From contig NC_081829.1 of the NCBI RefSeq assembly GCF_030867095.1, positions 48,171,036 to 48,235,035 on the forward strand: 64,000 nucleotides of DNA. Direction: 5' to 3'. Numbering within the stretch: the stretch's first letter is position 1; each line of letters begins with the position of its first letter. A model generated the notes under the pieces. That model saw nothing but the letters and a program-made list of their open reading frames with translations. It did no database searches and had not been told where the DNA came from. The stretch is from Alligator mississippiensis. Lineage: Eukaryota; Chordata; Crocodylia; Alligatoridae. Positions 47,361 to 58,304 of the stretch are shown piece after piece. Made by a program: the position numbers and the translations under genes.

Positions 47361-49610
47361 TAACAGTGAGGATACCAAAGGTGGTCTGTCCTACGGACCA
47401 ATACCCCATGGCAAGAAACAACCCTGGGAGAATCATGAGCAACTACAAGTCCATGGGGCAAAGCTCAAGGAACTAGGAGCACAAGTGGTCTTCTCCTCAA
47501 TCCTCCCAGTTAGAGGCCGAGGTCATCAGAAGGAGGAGTGCATTGAGGAAGTCAACCAAAGACTGCAGAGATGGTGTTGTCATGTTGGTTTTGGATTCCT
47601 GGACTTTGGTATGCAGTTCAATGACACGGGTCTACATGATAGAGACAGTATTCACCTCATGGGCAGAGGGAAGAACCTCTTCTGTATTAGAATTGCTGAC
47701 TTGCTGAGGAGGGCTTTAAACTAGGCATGTCCAGGAGAGAGAGGATAGATTCCACTGCTGTACGCAAATCCTCTGCCCAAGATGACCCAAGGGAGGACTT
47801 CAAGTAGGGGACATCCAGATGAGTACCAACGCTGAGACACTTGAAGCGGGACAGTATACCTGAGGTGACTGGGGGTGGACTCAGGTGCCTTTATGGGAAT
47901 GCCAGAAGCATGGGCAACAAACAGGATGAACTGGCACTCCTTCTGGCTGATGAGGAATTCGACCTCATTGGGCTGACAGACTGGGTGGGATGATACATAT
48001 GACTGGACAGTGGACATTGAAGGCTATAGGCTCTATAGGAAGGATTGGGTTGGGAAGAAGAGAGGAGGTGTGGCCTTCTATGTGAAAGAGAGGTAGCCCT
48101 CCCTGAAGGTCATGTTTGATTGCAGGGAGAGGTCCCTTGAGACCCTCTGGGTCAAGATACAAGGGGGCTCAGGAGGGGGACCTGATGGTAGGAGTATACT
48201 ATAAGCCTCCCTACCAAGAAGAGGAGAGTGATCAGGCATTCTCCAGGGAACTGACTGAGGCAGCCAGCACTAAAGACCTGATTGTCATGGGTGACTTTAA
48301 CTACCCTGACATCTGTTGGGAAGACCATTCAGCTAGCTCCAGCAGGTCAACCAGCTTCCTGGCAGCTATCAATGACCTATTCTTGACACAGGCTGTGGAA
48401 GGACCAACTAGGGGTAAAGCCACTCTGGACTTAGTGCTGACCAAAGGGGAAGACATGATAGGCGATCTAAAGATTGGAGGTACTTTGGGCGACAGTGACC
48501 ATGACCTGATTAGGGTCACTATCCGCTGAAAGCTGGGAATTCAGTCAGTAGAACAGAAGTCCTAGACTTCAGAAGGGCAGACTTGGTAAACTCAGGAGCC
48601 TAGTTAGAAAGGCCCTCCATGACCAGCAACTGGGAGTTGGGATTTGGGAGTCCAGGATCGGTGGAGCTTCCTTAAGGGGGCAATTCTCACTGCTCAAACA
48701 GAGGCCATCCTCACATAGTCAGAAAGTGGGAAAGGGGCCAGGAGACCCTCTTGGCTCAACAGGGATATCAGGGAACTTTTGGAAAAGCAAAAAGAAGCAT
48801 ATACATAGTGGAAAAATGGTTCAGCATCCAGAGAGGAGTACACAATAATATGGACACGGTCTGCAGGTATGATACGCAGAAAGCCAAGGCAAGCATGGAG
48901 ATCAAGCTGGCAACGGAAATAAAGGAAAACAAAAAGTCCTTCTATAGGTACATAGAGAGCAAGAAAAAAAATCAAGCTCCACTGTGGGACCCTTACTGAA
49001 TTTGGAGGGTGGGGGGAGCCCACCGTTGATCCCTATGAAAAGGCAGAGCTCCTAAATACTTACTTCACATCAGTGTTCCTGAAATCAGACAGGAGCTGTT
49101 CACCTGTCCATAGGCCCAGGGAATATGGGGAAAACAACAATCCACATGAAATCAATCCTGAACAGGAGGGTACTCCTAGAACATCTGGACATGTTCAAGT
49201 TTGCCGGGCCATATGACCTGCATCTGAAAGTCCTGAAAGAACTGGCTGAACTCATAGCAGGGCCTCTAGCAAAGCTGTTTGAAGAGTCATGGAACTTCGG
49301 AGTGGTCCTGAATGACATGGTACCCATTTTTAAGAAACGGAAGAGAGACGACCCTGCAAACTACAGACTGATCAGTCTAACCTTGGTCCTAGGAAAAAAT
49401 CTTTGAAAAAATTGACAAGGAGGCCATTAACCACAAGCCTGTAAGTGCTGGGGTATTAAGAAGCAAACAGCATGGCTTTGTCAAGGGTAGGTCATGCCTA
49501 ACAAACCTGGTGTCCTTTTATGACCAGGTAACTAACCAGCAGGACAAAGGACGTGAGGTTGACATCATTTACCTAGACTTCAGCAAGGCCTTTGATACCG
49601 TCTTCCATGA

Positions 49611-50018
49611 GATCATAGAGTCATAGATGCTAGGGTCAGAAAAGACCTCAAAAGATCGAGTCCTGCCAGTGGCAGGAAAAAGTGGTGGGGTCATGTGACC
49701 CCAGCCAGGTACTTGTCCAATCTCCTCTTGAAGGCCCCCCAAGGTAGGGGAGAACCTCCCTTGGAAGTCTATTCCAGATTCTGGCAACCCTAACTGTGAA
49801 GTTCTTTCTGATGTCCCACCGAAATCTACTCTCTCTCAGCTTGTGGTCATTGTTTCTGGTTATTCCCAGGGATGCTCTCCTATTCCCTGCTTCCCCCCCC
49901 AGTGAATTTGTATACTGCCACAAGATCCCCCCTCAACCTTCTCTTGCGGAGGCTGAAAAGGTCCAGGTCCCTCAGCCTTTCCTCATAAGGCCTTCCCTGC
50001 AGGCCTCTAACCATACGA
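49611..50018 (-). mobile_element. CR1 3' end nested in CR1 ORF2, opposite strand
   Basis: The + strand reads GATCATAGAGTCATAGATGC, then GTCAGAAAAGACCTC, the complement of a CR1 3' terminus. The minus strand encodes [20 protein letters not shown] and RLPREVLP. The host CR1 breaks off after AFDTVFHE and resumes at DDTKLWGN, so roughly the RT segment between those blocks is absent; the insertion came with, or was followed by, loss of host sequence. Confidence 0.8.
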
Positions 50019-50175
50019 TGACACCAAGCTGTGGGGAAATGAGGACACATCTGAAGATAGGGTAAGGATCCAGGATGACCTCAACAGACTGGTCCTATGG
50101 GTTGAACACAATCAGATGAGGTTCAATAGGGACGAGTGCCAGGTCCTTCATCTGGGTAGGAAGAACCTTCACCAC

Positions 50176-50899
50176 TGTGCGGGCCGGGAGCGATCCGGGC
50201 CCTTTTTCGCGCCGCGTGGGGTGTGGCCAGCAGCCCGGGCACGCTGGGTCGGAGAAAGCAGGCAACACGCTAGAATTAGGCATGGACGCGTAATGGTTGA
50301 TTCAAGATTGTTTACTTACACCGTAGATGGTCGCGGTGTAGGCTGGACAGTTTCCCAGGCAAAGCTCCGCTTAAATCCCCAGTTGAGGACTCAGACTGTA
50401 CTCGGATCACTCCCACGGAGTTGTCGAGGCTCCGTGGATCCTTTTTTGTGCGCAGGGAAGAGGGATACGTCAAGGATTGCGCTCGGTGACAGGGAAAGGC
50501 TAGAGGCTGATCAGACCCCTGTTGCCTTCTTTGAATACGCTGGGTTCAATAGGCTCCGCAGCGCTTAGAGATCTTCACGAAACGTGAAGTCTCCTCCTCC
50601 TGATGTTCGTGGAGTCCTCCCTTGCGGGGTTCTCCTCAGAGTTCTCCAACTTGGGCGGAAACCACTCAAGCCTCTTATACGGCTAGCAAGCCAATCACTA
50701 GCTGCCACGTGGGAATATTTTAACACCAGCCAATAATGGGGCTCAAATTTTAATACAAATGGCGGGAACTCCTTGCAACGTGCATTTCTATGCTGCAAAG
50801 AAGAAATGCACCCTGCAAAGAAAGCTTCAAATGGCGGGAAAATCATTCAGTGGTGCCAAAGCACACACAAAACAAAAATCACACCCTTGGGTTGTGACA
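50176..50899 (-). mobile_element. Solo LTR (fossil), 724 bp, 5-bp target duplication
   Basis: An isolated long terminal repeat inserted into the CR1. Read on the minus strand it starts TGTCACAACCC and ends GGCCCGCACA, with TG...CA termini. It is flanked by a perfect direct repeat ACCAC (50171-50175 and 50900-50904). Minus-strand promoter-like features are two CCAAT boxes (ATTGG near 50729 and 50691) and a TATA-like CGTATAAGAGG near 50675. No internal region is present, so it is the product of LTR-LTR recombination. The 5-bp duplication fits Ty3/gypsy or some endogenous retroviruses; the family is not resolved. Its clean duplication implies a moderate age, younger than its CR1 host. Confidence 0.8.
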
Positions 50900-51618
50900 A
50901 CCACAACTATATGATGGGTGGTGGTCCACTGGCTGGCACTACATCTGAAAGGGACCTGAGGGTGACAATCGAACAGAAAATGAATATGTGCCAACACTGT
51001 GATGAGGTCACTAGCAGGGCAAATATAACTGGTGTGCATCAGCCGTTGTTGCAAACAGATCCAGAGAGGTGCCCCTCCCCCTCTATTTGGCGTTAGTGAG
51101 GCCACAGCTGGAGTACTGTGTCCAGTTCTGGGCACTGCACTCCAGGAAGGATGTGGGCAAGCTCAAAAGGGTACAGAGAAGGGCCACCTGTATGATTAGG
51201 GGCCTGGAGGATAGGCCCTATGAGGAGAGACTCCAGGAACTGGGTTTGTTCAGTCTGAGCAAGAGAAGACCAAGAGGTGACTTAATAGCCACCCACAAGT
51301 ATATCAAGGGTGAACACCAAGATCTAGGGGAGCAACTCTTCAGAAAGGCACCCCCAGGGAGGACAAGGACCAAGGGGCACAAGCTAATTGAGGAAAAATT
51401 TAGGTTGGACATTAGGTAAAACTTCTTTTCCGTAAGCATATCTAGAATCCGGAACACACTCCCAGCAGAGGTGGTGCAGTCACCATCCTTGGAAATGTTC
51501 AAGAGGAAGCTTGACAAGCACCTTGTTGAGCTCATTTGAGCCCAATGATTTCCTGCCCATGGCAGGGAACTGGACTTATTATCTTACAGGTCCCTTCTGG
51601 TCCTTTGATTCTATGATT

Positions 51619-52100
51619 CACAGTGGTCCAGAAAGTTGCGATGACTGAGACAGAGAGATGGTGAGAGAAAGAGAGACAGCAGAGCGTGTGCACCAATCAC
51701 AATGACCAAGAGGGTTGTGGCGAGTGAGAAAGATGGTGAGAGAGAAACAGAGATCAGGGTACATGAGCCAATCACAGCTAGCCAGAAAGTTCCGGTGAGC
51801 AAGACAGGGAGAGTGAGAGAGAAAGAGAAAGAGAAAGAGAAAGGCATAGAGAGCATGTGTGCCAATCACAGTGACCCAGACAGTTCCAGTGAGTGAGATT
51901 GAGATGGTGAGAGAGAGAGAGAGAGAGAGAGCAGGGCGTGTGAGCCAATCACAGCTAGCCAGAGGATCACAGCGAGTGAGTGCAAGAGAGAAAGGTATAG
52001 AGAGAGAGCATGTGAGCCAATCACAGCGACCCAGAGGGCTGTGGAGAGAGAGAGAGAGAGAGAGATATCTTGACAGAGAGAAAGAGATAGAGAGCAGTGT
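51619..52100 (+). repeat. GA-rich CCAAT minisatellite, right block
   Basis: Continuation of the array at 45895: about five or six units with cores near 51690, 51770, 51860, 51941 and 52017 (GCCAATCACAG, then TGACCCAGA or AGCCAGAGG, then GAGA tracts). The first partial unit TTCACAGTGGTCCAGAAAGTT abuts the CR1 3' end, which shows that the CR1 landed inside a unit. Confidence 0.9.
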
Positions 52101-52440
52101 TGTCTCCAAAGGACAGTGTGAGTTCGTGCCCAGTGCGCTTTTGCCAATAAACACACAGGCCCCCTGTTCTTCTTCTTTAAAGTGAAGGTGCCTGAGGTTG
52201 TGGGGGCAGCTACAGGGGCCTGGGGGTGCAAGTGGGGGGTGGGGGAGCCATTGGGGGGGCTGCAGCAGCTGGTGGGGGCTGGGGTCAGATGGGGCAGCAA
52301 TCAGGGGGCTGGGGAGGTGGTAGCCCCTGAGGGGCATTTGGCCCCTGCTGGAGAGCTGAACCCCCTGTTGGGGGGCTGTAACCCCAGTGTGGGGGCCAAA
52401 CCCCCTGTGGGAGGGCAGCAAAATATATATTCATGTATTC
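52101..52440 (+). other. AATAAA-bearing segment and G-rich repeats after the minisatellite
   Basis: GTGCGCTTTTGCCAATAAAC (about 52134-52153) is followed by a C-rich end and then a G-rich series with recurring CCCCCTG...GGGGG pieces (52330-52425). The AATAAA placed after CCAAT-containing repeats looks like the R-U5 side of an LTR, but termini and a partner LTR are not seen. The open frame at 52182-52640 is compositional. Confidence 0.35.
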
Positions 52441-55400
52441 ATGAATTCAGGAAACTTATTTTGTGTTCACTTTATTATTCTGATGAGGCATGCTTTAACA
52501 CTGTAGATATATCAATAAAACATTGTCCAACTGATCGCTGTCTCTGTCTCTCTCTTTGTAGTGATCTTTTGTTTTACTTGTGGAGGAACATGGATTTGGG
52601 GGTATTTTACAGAATGACTTTGGGATTTTTTTTTAATTAGGGATTTTTCAGTTTTCCAATAGGGAACACCAGAATTCCTGCTAGGGAGGCAAGTGGCAGG
52701 ACCCTGCCTGATCAGAGCTGGCACCTTGGACCCAGCTGGCTGTGGCTGACCTCCTGGCTAAATGGGGCCAGGAGGACATGCTTTGACAGTTCAGAGCAGG
52801 CCACCACACTAAGAACATCTTCTGGGCAGTAGCTGCCCAGATGGCTGGGCAGGGGGCGCACATGGCAGTAGTGCTGCACAGAGGCCAACCCTGCAACCAC
52901 AGTCCACTGGCAGCTGGCTCAGAGGGGCAGATGCTTCTACTGGCTGTGCAGTCCCCATCTGGGTCTGGCAGGTGTGCAGCAGGTCACAGCCAGACAGCAG
53001 CCCCCAGTGGCAGACTGCTGCAGTGGGTAAAGGGTGCAGGAGGGAACTCTTAGGGCTGCTTCAGCAGTCCAGCTGACATAAGGGGTAGTGTCCCCAGGTA
53101 CCAATTGGCTGGGCCCCAGAAGCTCCTGAGAGCTAGTAGCCCTAAGCTACTTTGCCAGGGTGGCTTTTTATACTGCTGGGGCCAGAACAGGGCAGCTTTT
53201 TATACTGCTGGGGACAGCACAGGTGCTGGCCTCAGGCTCTAGCTCCCCCTGGCTGCAGATCTGGTAGGAGCCAGGCAGGGTTATTTTGCCCCAAGTGGCA
53301 CAATTTGCTCCACAGCAAAGTCCATGTCCGAGCATGTGTGCTGAGGCAAAAAGCCCCGGCTCAAATTTGCACTGCTTCTATTTGAGCTGCTGCAAGTGCA
53401 TGTGCCTGCAGGTGTGGATGCACCCCTATTTACACATGCAATAGGAATGCCACAATTGAAAGGAAATAGCAAATTTCTATGAACCCTTACTAGTCTCTTT
53501 GCCTGAATCACATCTTACTCTTTTTCAGTTTGTCTTTCTCCAGTTTTATATAGTCCTTGGGTTTGTTAGTACAATCATTTTGCATCACCTGTTTTTCATA
53601 TGTTCTTGTTAATTCTCTGCAGTCTTGTTCCAAGAGTTTTACAGATTTCTACCAGAGTGTTAAATATTATTGAAAGAGTGGTAGTGAGTGACCTGACTTG
53701 CATGGATTAATATGCAGTAGCCTCACCATTGTGATTTTCAGTTCAAAGTAATCTGTGATATGAATTATGTGCTTTTTGTTGAAGGCAAAGGCGCATATAA
53801 AATGATAATGAATTATTGTATTGTACAGCCTGCAGGATGAGGATTATTGCTGGTACAACACTATCTGATCCTGCACTGCATGCACAGACCAAACTTCTGT
53901 TGACAGTTCTGTGTCACTATTGACAAGCTGCAATGTATAAATGCTCTCTCTGGTACCTTAAACTCAAAATGATGGACACAATCAATTTCATTGGGGGATT
54001 TTGCCTCAGGAGGACTGGACTTATTAAAATAATGAAAATTGCTGAATTATTTTAAGTAAATGAAAGAAACCTAGCAACCACAGTTAAAAGGAATCTGACT
54101 ACGTAGCACATATCTTGATATAACTGACGAGAGATAAATACTGGCCATTCAAATATGAAGCTTTACACACACACACACACACACTGAAGTAAGGACAAAA
54201 GCCCAATTTTTGCCTGACAGTAAAGCTGCAAGTTCCCTTCATAGCTAATGGTTTGTAGGCAGCCTAGAAAGGATCTCAAGTATTTGCTATAAAAAGTTTG
54301 AAATGTTAATATGGACATGATCCATTACAGGAGACCTTTACCTAGTGCTGCAAGTGAAATGAGGAAAGGTTAGTTTATAGTACAGGGTTTTTCAAGTTGT
54401 CTCATTCTATCTGACAATGCTCAGTTTGAATCTGGAAAATGCTTGTTTTAAAAATAGGACATTCCCTACCAATAGTAATTTCTTATCCAGACAGAATCAC
54501 TAATGTTAACACTTTGGAAACATGCTTGAACACTTTGATAAGCAACAGTCTGGCTTTTTTCCTCCATTTTTATACCATCTTTGTTGTAAGGATTAACTCT
54601 ACCCCCCCCCACACACACACCTTAGGTTTGGATTACTTTCTTTTCTAACTTACCCATTAGGATATCTACATATTTAATATGGCTCCATCCCACCTTTATG
54701 AACATGGAGCCTAACAAAGTCCAGTACAATCATGGGATTCTAACTTAATTAATATAGATTGGTGAGTAGTCTCAGGATACAGAGGAAATGAAGATGAGCT
54801 GTAGTTATTGCACAGTAGCCATATTTATCCGACACCTTTGCACTGTACCTTGTGCACCCCCTATGCATTGCCAATGCCTTGCTTACAGAATGCCTTCTTC
54901 TGCTCAAGTCAATGTGAGTTTTGCCACTGAGTTCAAGAAGACAGCCCCAGCCCCAAAGCCCACTCTTATACTTATGAAGGGGGAGCCTACAAAATGGGTT
55001 GATTTATGAACCATGCTCAATCTGCAATTAAAATTAGTTCTACAATACCAAAAGGCAACTCCCACCTGATAAACATCCTGTCTGTGACTTCCTATCAAAC
55101 TGGAGTCTAAATGACCAGTAAGTTAAGCATACACACATAAAGGAATATACTTTAATGGTTTTGTTAATACATTGCTGTTTTTAACATAAACAAATCAGTA
55201 GCATTCTCTCTGTTGCTACATTATTCTTCTTTTACTGAATACATTACCTGAATTCTAATTGTAAATTCATGGGAAGAAAGTCTTGCTTCTTAAAATAAAC
55301 CAAATCATTGAATTATGCAGCATTCTCATAAATTAGCACTTTAGAAGAGGAAAGTACATTGAGTACTGAAAGTGATTATTTTCAATGTCCTTGGCATTGG

Positions 55401-56000
55401 TGAATAGCTTAAAAAAACATAAACAAGGCATTTTTCACACATCATCTTGCAAGTTCTCTAAAACTGTAACTCCCTAGGTTTGTCAATTTAGCAGCTCAGA
55501 TACAAAAAAAGAAATTGTTGCTGCATATTCCTTAACTTTTAATTGGAGTTTCTGCTTGGCTGTTGAAGACCAATGCCAGGGGAAGCTAATAAAGCATGCA
55601 GTTTATTTAGCAAGCCTATTGTATACCTAAAAAAATCAACAAAAAAAAACCTTCCCAAAGCCTACCTGTTTTACTCTCCCCCCATTTTTGGTCACATCTA
55701 ATTCATTTTATATTCCAGGGCTATTGGCCTGGTGATTAAAATATTAGAAACTGCATGAAAAAGCGCCACGAAAACATTGTTATATACTTGTGACAAACAT
55801 CCAGTTCCCTCCCTGCGTCATATGTACAAATGCTATAGGCTCTTCTTGCAACGTTTTAAACCTATGTTTTCTTATACCATATAATCATGGATTTAGTACA
55901 CAATTTTGTTAAATATATTTCATTATTACTGTTAACAAATAGACTAAAACCTAGGTGCTTTACACAGGCTTTAAAGCAGTTTCAAAGAATTAGAAGGCAT
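52441..56000. other. Intergenic up to the RHOBTB1 3' end
   Basis: 52660-53300 is GC-rich without a recognised family. A (CA)10 microsatellite lies at 54165-54184 and a C/CA run near 54602-54620. No gene is supported. Confidence 0.5.
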
Positions 56001-58134
56001 TTTATAGCTAAACAATTTTATTGACTTTTTTGCAAAATAAAAAAACAAAATAACCACACCAAGAGTAAAGGCCATAGACAGCATTAACCAAATGAGCCAG
56101 CCACTTGGTTATAGTAGCTGATAACTAGTACAAGTGGATATTATTGCATATACCCCAGGTTCATTTATATATCCATTATAGTTTAGCAAGATTACAATCA
56201 TAAAGTAGCTCTGGTTGTGTAAAACCTAGTAGCAGTATTTATTTAAATGACGATGTTAACATTTTATGTCTGAACAGATATTAATTTCATCATAGTTTTG
56301 ATATTTATTCTCTCATTCATTCTTTCCCTAACAATTTACAAAACCACTGCACAAGAATTGATGTGGGTAGACTTCCAACCTTCCTTCATAGCCATTCTTT
56401 ATCACTGTACAGTGATAAATCTTATAGGTGATGGAGTCTGTCACTTGTTTTCTTTACAATAGTTTCTGCAGCAGCATCTCTCTCTACCAATGCTAAGCAA
56501 CTTCTAGCACTCTAGGATAGCATCTGTCAGGAATGAGCTGTCTAGAACCTGAATATTTAGAGGCGTGTATGGCTTTCAGTCTGAAGCCTTTCCTAACCCA
56601 TGGTACTGGGGTTTGAACTTACTTTGCCTTTGAATACAAGAAAAAAACCCAGCTTTTCACATCAGTATGCTGAGTTGCCTGCTGGAAACATCAATAACAA
56701 ATCCAATACACAATACTACCACGGTTACAGAACTATGCCTGAGACACTATATAGGACTGGGAATGTATGTTCTATAATTTAATTTATAAGAATTTCAGTT
56801 TGGTCATTTAAAAAGCTTTTGCATCCTTGTATTTTCTAGTGTAATGCTACAAGTACAAAGCAACAGTTGGTCTTTAGACAATCATAAACAAAAAGGATAT
56901 TTGAACATGCTGAAGGCTTTTTTTCACCAATGAAACAAAAATGCAGGGTTTTTTTTTATTCACTGTACCTTCAACTTTGTGTTTTCCTGGAATAACTACT
57001 GCAACAGGAATGCACAATCTACTTTAAAATACAGAATCTAATTTTGAGTTCCACTTGGAAAGAGCTGCAAAATAATTTTAACCAAATCTAAACTAACTTG
57101 TATGGGAAAGATCATTCTTCATTTATAAAATACTGATACTACAACAGAAGAAAGTACCTCCCTGGTTTTGCTGCCTTTTCATTAATATAACTCTCCACGA
57201 AGCCAAAAGGAATTCTGCATGAGGAATGACTGCAGACCCAGACACTCAAATGAAAAAGAAAAAAACCCAAAAAGTCAACTGTACTGCAGTAATGCAAATA
57301 CTATACAGAACTTCTCCTTGTATTCATGTCCATACTGCGTTTACCCTGGATAGATATAAAATAATAAGCCCTTCTAATGATTTTAAAATTATCCTCTTGA
57401 ATCTAGACATTTTAAACCTCTGAATACTTAGAATCACTAGATTTCACATGCTCCATACAACCATAATTATTTGCACTTACATGGCAAATGTTAGAAATAC
57501 ATGTTCCTGCAGCTGAACAGGTAATTATACTGCCTATTATTCAGCTGAGCAAACATTAAACACTCCTTTACTTTAGAAAGAAGAAATAACCATCTAATTG
57601 TATTATGAGTGTATGGTACCTTAAGGAACAAAAACTGGTTTTCAAACAAAGGTGAACATTTTTACTGGATACTTTAAAAACAGTCAGTAAAGACTGAGGA
57701 TTGTCTATTTGGATTCTATCTTATCAAAAAGGAAAAACAGTTAAAATCTAAGTATAAAGCATTATATGGTTATTTTGTGGTCTGTAAAATAAAGTAATAT
57801 CCAGAATTTTTATTTAAACAAAATACACAAGACAGTATAAAAATATTTCCCAATTTGGAGTTTGAAAATTGCTTTTATATAAAAAGAAATGTAATAATGG
57901 TAGAGGCTTATTTTGCTTATTAACCAAAAATATACATATGACTTTAAGGAGCTGTTCCAGGCTCACTTTAGGTAAGCTTATGCTTTTGATCCTAACAATA
58001 ATAAATGCACACACGTGGAATGAAGTCAGTGCCTGAAACCTGAGCTACATCTTATTTCTAACAATATGACTAATATTAGAGCAGTGTTATAATTATATAA
58101 TTACACTTTAAGTGTTTCCATGTATTTTCTTTGT
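56000..58134 (-). other. RHOBTB1: RHOBTB1 3' UTR (inferred extent)
   Basis: AT-rich sequence downstream (on the minus strand) of the RHOBTB1 stop codon. The proposed end uses the AATAAA at 56017-56022. A nearer AATAAA near 57808-57815 could give a shorter form. I see no transposon in this 2.1 kb, unlike the surrounding DNA, which agrees with a constrained 3' UTR. Confidence 0.5.
56017..56022 (-). terminator. RHOBTB1: Candidate RHOBTB1 polyadenylation signal
   Basis: TTTATT on the + strand gives AATAAA on the minus strand in AGTCAATAAAATTG. It is the distal of at least two candidates. Confidence 0.45.
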
Positions 58135-58304
58135 TCAGGCAACTACAGCAGAGGAATTCCGGAAGCACCACTTCCGTTTTGAATGATGTTTATTCTGTGC
58201 AGTATCTTCCTGTTCTCTTTCCTTTTTAACTCGCTGGTAGTGATCCTCTTCTTTTAGGTACCACACAGGCGGCCAGCGGTGTCTCTCAAAATATTCCTGA
58301 TTAT
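58135..58304 (-). CDS. RHOBTB1: RHOBTB1 terminal coding exon
   Basis: The acceptor TTAAAATCAG is followed by ATAATCAGG. It encodes (D)[20 protein letters not shown] through [20 protein letters not shown] and [15 protein letters not shown], with the stop TGA at 58137-58135. The tail differs from human (WCFWNSSPAVA), but the basic/aromatic end is conserved. Confidence 0.95.

Larger units (their letters stand above)
46920..51618 (+). mobile_element. Long CR1 LINE with nested insertions
   Basis: This CR1 copy is longer than the others in the window. ORF1 remnants show a GDSL/SGNH esterase-type domain: VVVGD near 47095, CLPGARI near 47167, AQVVFSSILPVRGRG near 47490, and GFLDFG...RDSIHLMGRGKN near 47600-47670. 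ORF2 follows with endonuclease blocks (VMGDFNYPDICWEDH at about 48290, SDHDLIRVTIR at about 48500), RT blocks (FKKRKRDDPANYRLISL, GFVKGRSCLTNLVSFYDQVT, YLDFSKAFDTV), then [38 protein letters not shown] and a 3' end CTTTGATTCTATGATT. Frames are broken. Insertions within it are listed separately. It split the GA minisatellite. Confidence 0.9.

Noticed and set aside
50116-50568. 150-codon open frame that begins in CR1 sequence and runs on
   Set aside because: It runs from the CR1 LHLGRKN block into the solo LTR, so it is a chance read-through of two unrelated elements.
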